This document shows, piece after piece, positions 10,301 through 19,417 of a stretch of 64,000 bases of DNA. How positions within the stretch are numbered: the stretch's first letter is position 1; every line of letters starts with the position of its first letter. The stretch comes from Emiliania huxleyi CCMP1516. Its lineage: Eukaryota > Haptophyta > Isochrysidales > Noelaerhabdaceae. Position numbers and translations under genes: made by a program. The stretch spans positions 333,012-397,011 of the forward strand of contig NW_005201318.1 in NCBI RefSeq assembly GCF_000372725.1, given 5' to 3'. The notes beneath the pieces were generated by a model. That model had not been told where the DNA came from. It searched no databases and saw nothing but the letters and a program-made list of their open reading frames with translations.

Positions 10301-11715
10301 GCCCGACAGGTGTGGGTTGTAGAATAGCGGCTCCATTAACACGCGTCCGATCGACCAAAGCCCCCCCACTCGCACTGTCCTCGGTACGCCCGCCCTCGCC
10401 TGTCGGTACGTGACTTCAGGTGTGTGGTCTTTCTGTGCGGCGTCCTCACCATCGTACGGTACCAGTCCTCTCAGAGTGCCATGCGTCTTGAGTGCGATGC
10501 GCCAGTAGGCGGGCATCGTATCGGGGAGATTGAGAAAATCGCACGAGGAGTGGAAGAGCCGTCGCCCCATGCGGAGGTGCCCGTATGCTCGATTGACGTA
10601 GGACGCCACTATATTCACGCCTTTGTGTGACGACGGCGTGACCAGGCGGCTCACCTGGCGCTGGTATAAGCTGCGTGTGAATATCTCGATGTCCTGGCAG
10701 TGTTGTCCGCCCTCGGGTCGCTCTTGGATGAGCGTCTCGCGTTTTACCGCGTGTCGGCGTGCCTGGTGTAGGCCCTCCGCGTTTGCCGGCGCCTCAAAGA
10801 AATTCCACGCGTACCGCTGCCATTTCTCGAGCATTTGGGGTAGGTTGGGCGGCGTCTGCGACTGCACCAGGTACCACGCACAGGATTGCACGTGATTCTT
10901 GATGACTATATTTCGGCCCCGTCTTGAGCGAGGCATGCCTCGTCCCACCCATCGCTCATACCGCTTCTCCATCTTTGCCGTCACAGTCTCCTCCCACTTG
11001 CGGGCTATCCTCTCTGGGGCGCCGAGAAAAATGCCGAGATATCGGATGAGCGGGCTCGTTGTGTTGATGTCGCGTCTCTCCTCCCACCCCTGCGGCAGGT
11101 CGGTCGAGTCCCGGAGCGACCCGACCCTCATGCCAAAAGTCTTAGACCATGAGTTCAGCGCGCCCGACCCGTCCTCGTAGATATTTAGCAGTCGTTTGAA
11201 TTCATTGAGCTGGCCGGTGTTTCGTAGGAATATGATCAAATCGTCGGCGAACCCTAGCACTTTTAGGGTGTGGCGCAGTTGGTCGTCGCCTCCCGTCCCG
11301 GGAATTTCCACTCCCTGGAGAGTGTCGGTTGTGCTGATGAGGGAGAGGAAGCTCTGTATCACCAAAAGGTACAGAATGGGGGATAGCGGGCCTCCTTGTG
11401 ACACTCCGTTTGTCGGTCTGAACGCCCCTCCAATGTGCGAGTTGACCTTGACTTTGTACTCGCTGTTCTCGTATAGTATTTCTACCATTCGCCTGAAGTC
11501 CTCGTGAATACCCATCGATTGCATCACCTGGTGCATAAAGTCCCATTGCACTCGCGGGTACGCATTGTCCTGATCGCAAAAGAGTAGAAACCCCCCCTCC
11601 ATGAGCTCATCCGCCCATGCGATGTAATCTTGCACGAGCTGTGTGTTCTCGACGATGAGTTTTCCGGCTTGGAAAGCCTTCTGGTCCGGGGAGACTTGCC
11701 GCGCCCTTTTGTGGA
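7340..11715 (-). CDS. LINE polyprotein: RT, chromodomain, zinc finger, RNase H (5' partial)
   Basis: The frame runs about 1450 codons and stops at 7340. It starts mid-RT (VSPDQKAFQAGK near 11690) and carries the RT landmarks GVSQGGPLSPILY and the catalytic FADDLIIFL (about 11227-11253). A chromodomain-like segment lies at about 9185-9325 (EIEYILAQR, YKVRWRD, EWLAQEA). A finger of form C-x2-C, H, C (LCDLCG ... RHLALECP) is near 8815-8890. RNase H is at about 7680-8130 (VAYTDGSE, NNTAELTAL, RTDSEY, HVAGHSGN). The tail is Pro/Gly-rich. Endonuclease and the first RT blocks are missing through truncation, so this copy cannot be autonomous. The frame stays open further upstream, but there it is only the antisense of the RCC1 gene. 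The chromodomain is the odd part for a LINE. Confidence 0.85.
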
Positions 11716-11734
11716 AAGAAAATAAATTCCTGCG

Positions 11735-13150
11735 ATGCCCGCTCCGCGGCGCCGCTCGCGCCGCCTCGCCTCCGCAGCCGCTCCCTCGCCAGACACGCCG
11801 CCGCCCATCCGCCTCCTCGACCTCCCCACGGACCTCCTCGCGCGCGTCATCTCCCGCTGCGACCCCGCCGACATCGCTCGCGTCGCGGCCGTCTCGCTGC
11901 TCTTCCACGCCTCGCTTGCGCTGGAGGGCATCCGCTTGCGCCTGCAAGAGGCCGGCTACGAGCCGCCGGCGCAGCCAGAGGGCGAGAGCTGCGCCGTGCG
12001 GTGGCTGTGCTATTCTGCGCTGCTGTGCGAGTCCAACCTGCCGGCGAGGGCGTTGGCAGGCGAACGGCACAGCGTCTTCATCGACGGCGAGGGGCGGCTC
12101 TCGTCGTGCGGAACGGCTGAGAGCTGGAGGCCAGGACTGCTCGGGCACGGCGAGGGGGTGACGCAGCTCAACACGCCGACCCGCCTCCCTTTCCCGCTGG
12201 GCGGCGAGCGCGCCGTGAGCGTGTCGGCTGGAGGTCTGCACAGCTGGGCCCTCGCCGCCGACGGCGCTGTCTGGAGCTGGGGCTTTGGTCTCCACGGCCG
12301 GCTGGGCCACGGCGACGAGCAGGAGCAGCTGCTGCCGAAGAAGGTCGAGGCCTTGGCTCGCCAGCGCACCGTCGCTGTGTCGGCTGGAGCCGCGCATAGC
12401 CTCGCCCTCACCGCCAACGGCGCCGTCTGGAGCTGGGGCTGTGGAGGCCTTGGCCGCCTGGGCCACGGCGACGAGCAAACCAAGCTGCTGCCGAAGAAGA
12501 TCGAGGCCTTGGGTGGCCAGCGCGTCGTCGCTGTGTCGGCTGGAGCCATCCACAGCATCGCCCTCACCGCCGACGGCGCCCTCTGGAGCTGGGGCGGTGG
12601 AGGCTGGGGCCAGCTGGGCCATGGCGGCGGGCAGCACCATCTGCTGCCAAAGAAGGTCGAGGCCTTGGCGGGGAAGCGCGTCGTCGCTGTGTCGGCCGGA
12701 GCGTACCACAGCATCGCCCACACCGCCGACGGCGCCGTCTGGAGCTGGGGCTATGGAGGCCTTGGTAAGTTGGGCCACGGTGACTCGCAGAACCAGTTCC
12801 TGCCGAAGAAGGTCGAGGCGTTGGCCGGTCAGCGTGTCGTCGCTGTGTCGGCTGGAAGCAGCCACAGCCTCGCCATCACCGCCGACGGCGCCGTCTGGAG
12901 CTGGGGCGGGGGAGATGAGGGCCGGTTGGGCCACGGCGACCAGCAGAACCAGCTGCTGCCCAAGAAGGTTGAGGCGTTTGCTGACCAGCGCGTCCTCGCT
13001 GTGTCGGCTGGGCTCGCGCACAGTCTCGCCATTACCGCCGACAACGCCGTCTTTACCTGGGGCAAGGGCGAGGGCGGCTGCCTAGGCCACGGAGAGGACC
13101 TGTCCAACCAGCTGCTGCCCAAGAAGATCGAGACGTGGGCGCCGGGGTAG
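11735..13150 (+). CDS. F-box protein with RCC1-type beta-propeller, intronless
   Basis: A 471-residue protein starts at the ATG at 11735. An F-box-like motif occupies about residues 24-60 (LLDLPTDLLARVISRCDP, VSLLFH). The rest is a degenerate first unit followed by six near-identical units of about 52 residues, each containing HSxAxTADGAVWSWG and LGHGD..Q..LLPKKVEAL, which fits a seven-bladed RCC1 propeller. F-box/RCC1 proteins are expected to act as substrate receptors in SCF ubiquitin ligases; the substrate is unknown. The units are also nearly identical at the DNA level (156-bp period), which suggests recent duplication or gene conversion. Unlike its neighbours it has no intron. Its upstream region is only about 20 bp before the truncated LINE begins. 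Confidence 0.9.
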   Translation: MPAPRRRSRRLASAAAPSPDTPPPIRLLDLPTDLLARVISRCDPADIARVAAVSLLFHASLALEGIRLRLQEAGYEPPAQPEGESCAVRWLCYSALLCESNLPARALAGERHSVFIDGEGRLSSCGTAESWRPGLLGHGEGVTQLNTPTRLPFPLGGERAVSVSAGGLHSWALAADGAVWSWGFGLHGRLGHGDEQEQLLPKKVEALARQRTVAVSAGAAHSLALTANGAVWSWGCGGLGRLGHGDEQTKLLPKKIEALGGQRVVAVSAGAIHSIALTADGALWSWGGGGWGQLGHGGGQHHLLPKKVEALAGKRVVAVSAGAYHSIAHTADGAVWSWGYGGLGKLGHGDSQNQFLPKKVEALAGQRVVAVSAGSSHSLAITADGAVWSWGGGDEGRLGHGDQQNQLLPKKVEAFADQRVLAVSAGLAHSLAITADNAVFTWGKGEGGCLGHGEDLSNQLLPKKIETWAPG

Positions 13151-14059
13151 TTAGCTGGAGGATCACCGCGCATCCTCTTGCGTTCACTTGGGTTGAATTC
13201 TTGTGAGCTTCGCGGGCTTCGCGAATTCTTTCCAACACGGGTCGCATTTGAGCGCGCTGTGCGCCTCGTGAGTTTCGTGAGCGTGCACCTGTCTTAGTGC
13301 CAGTGCGCGCCAGTCGCCCGTGCCAGTGTCGGCAGTGTCGTGTCTCGTGCGGAGAGAGAGGGAAAAAAACTGTTCAAGTCTTAAAGGCAAAACACAACGC
13401 TCTGCGGTTGGTGCACCCCCCACACTGACACATTCCCCTCATCCCCTACCCTTGGCTGAGCACATCTACCTGCGAGCTAGCCTCTCCGCATTTTCTCTTC
13501 CAGTCATCCGCCCGCGCCGCGCGCCATCTCTGGGCGTCTAGTGCAGCCACTGACAGAGCTATTCCGAAGGAGTGGTCGACGCCTCGCCTAGAGTTCGGGT
13601 GGACTTGCGCACTGCTTAGCCCTGAGGGGGGAGTGTGTGTGAGGTGGTGTAATGTCGTCCCGTTTCAGGCGGCAGGTCAGGGGATTAGCCGGGAGGATTC
13701 GGCAGCTCAGCCGGGGGCTGAGCGTCTGCAGGCAGCCTTCCGCTCGCGCCGAAATTCACAGCCCTCCCGGGCCGACGGGGTGCTCCTTGGATCGGGCCCC
13801 GCTCCCCGCTTTTCCTGTACCTGGACTGTCCGGGTCAGGAGGGTGAGAGTATTGGGTGGGCGAGGGCAGTACATCTGGCGGGTGGGGATTGAGGGACAGC
13901 AAGAGGGCTGATTGTCGAGGCTGATTGGGGGGTCAATGGGCGCGGGCGGCGCTTCGTGGTCCTGGGCGAGCAGGGGCAGTGGTTAGGAGTCTTGGGCCTG
14001 GAGATATGAGGATTGTCGAGATGTCATGCGAGAGCGGTAGGTGGGCGAAGGTAGCGCGG
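13151..14059. other. gene-poor stretch downstream of the RCC1 gene
   Basis: I see no convincing gene. Two GAATTCTT boxes (about 13195 and 13222) and a short plus-strand open frame (13652-13846, Arg-rich start RFRRQVRGLAGRIRQLSRG) are present. The frame has no recognisable family. Confidence 0.4.
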
Positions 14060-14398
14060 CTAGGGTGGCGGCGGCGCGGGCGGTGGCGGCGCGGGCGGCG
14101 GTGGCGAGGGTGGCGGCGGCATGGGCGGTGGCGGCGAGGGTGGCGGCGGTACCGGCGAGGGTGGAGAGGGCGGCGGCGGTGCCGGCGGAGGTGGAGAGAA
14201 AGGTGGTGAGTGGTGGGTGTCCGCATGTACGATGGTGTGCGTCGACGAATCTGAAATCCGGTGCACGTGCTCATGAGCGTGGCTGGCGATGCCGTCGTGC
14301 GCGTGATCGTGGCTGTGCGTGATGACCACCACGTTATCCGACACCGAGGCGGACGGCGACAGGGTGGCGGCCACCGCAATGGCGGCCACCAGCAGCAT
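14060..14398 (-). CDS. secreted His-rich, Pro-rich cell-surface protein
   Basis: A 112-residue protein starts at the ATG at 14398. It has a hydrophobic leader (MLLVAAIAVAATLSPSAS), a His-rich stretch with HSHDHAHDG, HAHEHVHR and HADTHH (about residues 27-64), then SPPPP/APPPP repeats to the stop at 14060. Leader plus Pro-rich repeats are typical of hydroxyproline-rich extracellular glycoproteins, and the His cluster suggests metal binding. Both functions are inferred from composition. The Pro repeats may continue in another frame beyond the stop, so truncation is possible. Confidence 0.6.
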   Translation of the reverse strand: MLLVAAIAVAATLSPSASVSDNVVVITHSHDHAHDGIASHAHEHVHRISDSSTHTIVHADTHHSPPFSPPPPAPPPPSPPSPVPPPPSPPPPMPPPPSPPPPAPPPPAPPPP

Positions 14399-14688
14399 AT
14401 TCGTGCGTGCTTCCGATCGTCGGCTCCGGGTAAAAGTTTTTAGGTTTCGCCCGTCGGTGGCGGTAAAACTCTTGATATTGTAGAACCCGCCCCCCCGACC
14501 CCCCCCTCCCCCCACACACAAGAAGGGAGGGCGCAGCCTGGCTTTTTGATTATGTTCGAGAGAGCCCGCGGCGCTCGCCTCTACCTCACACGCCTCTTCT
14601 CTCCACTCCGAAACTCAATGCGAATCGATGCGCCGCGCACGTCGCGTGGGTAAATATCACAATCGTAACGTCCCTGTGCGAAGAGGCA

Positions 14689-16137
14689 CTACACGCCGCG
14701 CTCCTGCAGCGCCCGCGAGAGCGCGTCGCACTCAGCGCGGACCATCTGCAGATGCTCGGGCGACAGCGTCGCCACGCTCTTCTGCAGCTCGCGCACCGCG
14801 GTGAGAGCGGCGGCCACCTGCTCGGCAACGCGGGGAGGGGGGGGGGGGGGGGGAGGAGGACTGTCGCGCAATGCGAGCCTGTTTTCGGCGTGGCGCCGGC
14901 GTGATGGCTGCGCCGGCGATCCACGCACCGGCTTTGGCACGGCGCCCTGCCTCGCGCCGATGCCGTTTGCGCCGCCGGTGTGCGGAGCGACGCCGTTCGA
15001 CACCCTCAACGCCTTGGGCAGCTCCCCCGCTGCCGGCTGCTGCGCCCCGTTCTCGACGTGCACCCCGTTCTGGCTGATCCACTCGAGCCACTGCGCGTTG
15101 AAAACCTCCATCGCTTGGACGTACAGATGCATCCCCTCCGCGGCGCTTCTCCCCCCCGGGGGGGGGGGGGGGGGGGGGGTGGGGGCCCCCCCTTCCAAGG
15201 CCTTGGGGTCTCCCCAAAAATACTTAAAAGGGTCCTCGGGGCAAAGAAAATTTGGCCCAGGTCCAAAGGGGGGGGGGGGGGGGGAAAAGGGGGGGGGGGG
15301 TCTGCCTGCATCTGAAGCGCCTCGAGCAAGATGCGGTCCGCGTCGCTCAGGCTTGGCAGCGGTGGCCCGTGATTGGCATAGTGCACCGCCAGGTGGAACT
15401 TTTCAGGGTACGAGACCTATGTGGTCCACGAGGCTAGCCGCGGTGGCGACTCCGCCGCCGGCAGCAGCGCTGCATGTGGCGTCAAGAAATCACCGTTGCG
15501 AGCGACGACGCCGACTTGAGCATGGCAGGAGGCTGCGGCGCCGCGGTCCGCACGCCAGCGCCGCTTGCCGCGCTGCTGCAGCTCGGCGCAACGTCGCTCG
15601 GTTCGGGCGCCGCAGCCTCGGCCTCGAAGCGGCGCTTGACAGCAAAGACGTGCGAAAAGTAGTTTCGCCAAAAGTCCTCCTCAGAGATGCTGCGGAGGGG
15701 CCGGCGGCGCGTGGAGTGAGTCGCCGCGGGTCTGCGAGTGTTTGTGTAGTATGGTGTGCGGCGCAGATGCGGTCTTGCGGCCAGCGCTCTGTCTGCCCTC
15801 AATGTGCGCTGGCGTGGAGAAGTTTGTACGAATGTGGCTGCCGCAGGGAATGCGGCCCGCGCGAGCGGGGACAGAGCCGTGCTTACCGGGAAGGGACGAG
15901 GCGAGGTATTAGCTTCGTCAGACGCTCGTCGCTCTGGTACGCCGCCTCTGCGAACGGCCGGTGCTCTACCCAGTCCCACGTGAATGCTGGGTCAGAGCTT
16001 AGCACGTGCGGCACGAGGAAGTTTGCCGTCGAGTTGGAGAGCGACTTGACGGCGGCGCGAAAGTCGTCGGCGCGCGCCTTCTCCGCCTCGGTCTCCGCCT
16101 CCCACGGCGGAAGGAAGACGCTGTGCTCGCTTCCCAT
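14689..16137 (-). CDS. BSD-domain protein (BSDC1-like)
   Basis: Exons: 15887-16137 (from ATG 16137; FLPPWEAETEAEKARADDF, LTKLIPRLVPS), about 15490-15689 (joined as SRISEEDFWRNYFSHVFAV), about 15315-15423 (YPEKFHLAVHYANHGPPL, ending LLEALQMQ) and 14689-15150 (AEGMHLYVQAMEVFNAQW, ending LQMVRAECDALSRALQERG). The FW..YF signature and the preceding LVPS..ISEE define the BSD domain as in BSDC1. The first intron uses GT (donor after 15887), and exon 1 joins exon 2 in phase. The third intron holds long G runs (15155-15300) that look like poor sequence, so the exon 3/4 junction is uncertain. Upstream exons may be missing. The molecular role of BSDC1-like proteins is not well defined. Confidence 0.75.
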
Positions 16138-16152
16138 CTGAGTTCCTGACAC

Positions 16153-16411
16153 GGCGCGGCGTGCCGCGGCGAGTTGTTGATGCTGCAGAACGCCGCCTTG
16201 AAGTAAAACCAGCCCGTTGTGAAGAGCTGGGGCGCGCCAGCCAAGAGCCTAGGTAGGTGCGGATCGGCAAGAGCGCAATCGATCTTTTTGCCCTCTATCA
16301 CCTTGGGTTGTAAGAACTTGAAACACACCACGCAGGGGCACAGCAAGCACGGATAGCCGTTGAGGAGAAAGGGCGTAAGGTGTATGCGCAGCCACGGCCG
16401 TGTTGCGGTGG
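16153..16411 (-). other. possible coding exon of unknown family
   Basis: One minus frame has non-random, hydrophobic protein-like sequence: HLTPFLLNGYPCLLCPCVV, then FLQPKVIEGKKIDCALADP and LFTTGWFYFKAAFCSINN. It lies directly upstream of the BSD gene and could be an upstream exon of it or a separate membrane protein remnant. I do not recognise it. The adjacent 16420-17130 holds no frame I would defend. Confidence 0.3.
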
Positions 16412-17139
16412 GCGCGCCACCTCCCGCGAGCGCGGCGGGATCGGAATTGCGGCCGGAGGGAAGGGCGAGCCGCCGCCGCCGCCGCCATATACCATCAGCG
16501 ACGACGACCGCGGCTCGCCCCAAACGCCAGGCGCTGGATCGGCAGTAGGGCTTGGGCGGCGCAGCGTAGGCCTCGAGCCACACGAGTCGCCGACAACCCC
16601 CCCTCATCGACGTGATGGCCGCACCCGCTGCCGGCCGATGCAAGCTGCCGCCTCCACCGCACCAGCGATACTGGCCGCGGCTCGCCGCCACGCGCCGGCT
16701 CGGAAGAGGGGCTATCGGCGGCGCAGCAGAGCGGCATGCGTCGTCATTCGAGCAGCACCAGGTCCCCTCTTCGACGTGACGGCCGCTCCCGGAGCCGGCC
16801 GGTGCGCGCCCGACCCACGCCCCCTCTCGCACCCCCCCGACCCCCCTGCGCGGCGCCCCCTCCACTGCGCGCCGGCTCGAGCGCCTATTGCCAAATCGCG
16901 ACTTTCGAGCGCAGTGCGTGCGCCCCACACGTCACGCGAGCGCAGGAGAGTTTGCGGCAGAGCAGTACCGTGTACTAGCCGGAGGCATCGCGCCGAAAAC
17001 CCCGCGCATTCCGCCCCAACAGAGGCTGCAGGAGGCAGATGGCCAATAGCGTGTCGTTTAGCGACCATCGTTACGAAATGTAGCCTTACCGGGAGCTCTC
17101 CAAGCTGTCTTGGGTGGTAAAGATTTTTCGGCCGGCGCG

Positions 17140-17195
17140 CACACACCCCTCTCCTTAAAATCCCTGTGTGGTGGCGGCGTGCCTGTGTTTTATTT
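17140..17195 (+). repeat. dispersed repeat family A, partial copy
   Basis: The core CTCTCCTTAAAATCCCTGTG followed by TGGTGGCGGCGTGCC matches the copies at 29121, 53802 and 60826. Confidence 0.7.
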
Positions 17196-17229
17196 CTTTC
17201 TTTCTGGCGCGCACTGGCACTAACACAGG

Positions 17230-17720
17230 TACACCACGGGAGCCGCCTAAGCGACTCCTGCGAGGACGGCGAGGCACTTAGCTCCGTGCCGCACCCGACC
17301 GCCCTCGCCGCAGGCAAGCGCATTCACAATCTGCTCTGCGATTGCCGTGTGAAGAACGACCGAGATACGCTGCTCTGCAGCCCTAGCCGCGTGCACCTCG
17401 ATCCTGTACCGTGTTTGTTATGACCCACCCCACTGAGGGAACAAACACAAATGACGTGTGAGTGTTAGAGTTGTTTGGTATTGCTAAAAATCTCTCTGCC
17501 CCCCCAATGAACACACCAGAGAGGGAGGGCGAGACGATCGAGGGGTCCCGTACCATGCGGAATCGACCCTATCCAGTGCGCTCAAAGTGCTCAACTCTTG
17601 GTGGTCCAAGTCACCTCATCGAGGTAACTGGGCCCGCGGCAGCTTGTTCTGCGGCACGTTCGCCGCCTTCCAGAGGATCTCGCCGACCCCCTTCCCGTTT
17701 CCCGAACCCCCACCGGAGCT
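17230..17720 (-). pseudogene. degraded second copy of the 6612-7118 protein, interrupted by repeat B
   Basis: On the minus strand, VTWTTK (about 17600-17630) preceded by QNKLPRAQ matches the first copy's NKLSHAQ...VTWTTK. At 17230-17370, SVVLHTAIAEQIVNALACGE and a GVA ending match its C-terminus. About 170 bp between the halves contain repeat family B, so the copy is split by an insertion. The 6612-7118 comparison supports a real protein family whose function I cannot name. Confidence 0.5.
17520..17600 (+). repeat. dispersed repeat family B, copy 1
   Basis: The landmark GGTCCCGTACCATGCGGAAT followed by CGACCCTATCCAGTGC and AAAGTGCTCAA recurs at 43640-43715 (inverted) and 45968-46110. Confidence 0.7.
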
Positions 17721-17729
17721 GCGCGCGGA

Positions 17730-18361
17730 CGCCGATTTCTTTTCCACTCGTCCTCCCGGCCGCCCGCTCGGCGCGTGCGGCGACGCGTGCGCCACGTGAG
17801 CCCGCACGAGACCCGAGCCCTGCTCTCTCCCTACATGTACCACACGAAGTCGCCCATGCACCTCAGGCCTCAGGCGCCCGGCCCCCGCCCGCCCGGAGGC
17901 GGCGGAGCAGCCCCCACGCGTCGCCGCAAGGCCGCTCGAATTGGCCGCCTTCCTTCTCGACTGCATTCACTTCCTACATGATACAGAATTTTACAACACA
18001 AAACTCGCAAACAACAAAAGGCGCGCACACGCTGGCGCTCGCTGGGGGTGGGGCACCCTATATAACGCCACAGGCCGTTTTGATGAAGAATTTCCGAAAC
18101 AAATAATTCTTTGCCGCCGGCGCTATTAGTATTACACAAATACAGAAAATACTCCAAATTCATTTGATGACGGCCGGCGCCTTCCCAAAGAGGCCACGGA
18201 CGCTCTTGGGCGAGGCGGCGAGGCGGCGCTGCTGGCGTGGCTCGACAGCAGCGGGCGGGTCGGCGCCGGAGGAGGCTCAAGGAGGAGCAGACGACACAGA
18301 GGAGGATGGCGACGGCCGGAGGACTGCCCAGCGAGAGCAGGCAGGAAACTGCTAGAGGCGA
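17730..18361. other. no gene identified
   Basis: GC-rich sequence gives way to an AT-richer tract (17960-18170). Frames are short and composition-driven; I see no family. Confidence 0.4.
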
Positions 18362-19353
18362 TCACCGTTTGCGCACAGTGCCGCTCAGCTTCTCCTCCGA
18401 GGCCATCTTTTGCGACAGGATGAGCTCTTGCAGCCGCGCCGTCATCTCCTCCACCTCGCGTTCGCGCGCCTTTTTGAACCGCGGATGCATCGGGAGCGAG
18501 GGGCCAGGCGGCCGTGGCGTGGGGTATGTATCGCACACGTGTCGTGGGCGCGCCGGAGTGGGAGTGTGCGCTGGTGGCGCTGCGCTGGTGGCGCTGCGCA
18601 AGGGCGACGCGGCGCCTGCACCGCGTCGCAGAGCGCTGCCGCACGCTCCTCTGCCGCCACAACCTCAACACGCAGCGCCGCCTCGCGCGCTTCGGCCGCT
18701 TTCTCGGCCGCCTTTCGCTGCTCGTCATGCGCCGCGACCTCTGTGGCGCACCGCTGCCGCTCCGCCTCCAACGCCGCGGAGACCGCCTTCTCAACCGCGC
18801 TCGCCTAGCGCCAGCAACGAAAGTCGGATTCGCACGCGAGGAGCGTCAGCCGACGACGGGTGATCCCTCGCGCCTCCTCCTCGGCGTGCTGCTGCTTGTT
18901 GAGCTCGAGATTGATTGAGCGCGCCTCCCCCGCCATCCAGGCGCCGTGCAGCTCTCGCATCCCACTCGTGACGCTCGTGAGCTCATTGTCGGTGGCGTCA
19001 GCCACCCACCTGCGGCACTCATCCGCACGCAGGGCGGAGAACCGCAGGATCGCGTGCTCAGAGGATCGGTCCGCGTGCGCCCGGTCATCGCACGCCGTGA
19101 CGCGTGCCCCAGCCATTGCGCGCTGCGTCTGTTCGGAGAGGCCTTCGTCGAAGGAGGCGAGCACATGGTCCGCGGCTGCCGACAGGTCGTCCATCGTGAC
19201 CTTGTTTTCGAGGGCAATCATCAAGTGCTGTATGAAGGCCACCCAGGCAAGGCGCCGGCTACGATGGGCGGCTGTTTTTCTTTGTTTATCGATCAACACT
19301 TTCGATAGACCGAAAGTAAGATCGTTCGGTGCAGAAACCCCGGCCATGCCCAT
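18362..19353 (-). CDS. coiled-coil protein of unknown function
   Basis: Exons 18838-19353 (ATG 19353), 18616-18804 and 18362-18469 join in phase to about 270 residues. The N-terminal part is helical (SRRLAWVAFIQHLMIALENK, DLSAAADHVLASFDEGL). The C-terminal half is a charged coiled coil (EAERQRCATEVAAHDEQRK, EREVEEMTARLQEL). The first proposed intron (18805-18837) would be only 33 nt with a GC donor; without it the frame stops at 18806. The second intron also uses GC (GTGCAG then GCGCC). The gene diverges from the Helitron-like frame, with about 65 bp between the start codons. I do not recognise the family. Confidence 0.5.
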
Positions 19354-19417
19354 GTAACGCAATTTGATTTTTTTTGATTTTTTGGTAGAAGTGTCTCCAA
19401 GTCTTCTGGACCCATCG

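Larger units (their letters stand above)
7190..11715 (-). mobile_element. LINE (non-LTR retrotransposon), 5'-truncated
   Basis: The element contains a partial reverse transcriptase, a chromodomain, a CCHC-type finger and RNase H in one open frame, followed on its 3' side by a short untranslated region with strong hairpins (7205-7290). The 5' end is cut inside the RT domain at about 11705-11715, the usual product of incomplete reverse transcription. The cut lies about 20 bases from the start codon of the RCC1 gene. I see no poly(A) tail or clear target duplication, so the 3' boundary near 7190 is approximate. Confidence 0.75.

Noticed and set aside
11735..13021. Minus-strand extension of the LINE frame through the RCC1 gene
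   Set aside because: The peptide there is only the antisense of the highly repetitive RCC1 coding sequence. RT similarity starts at about 11710.
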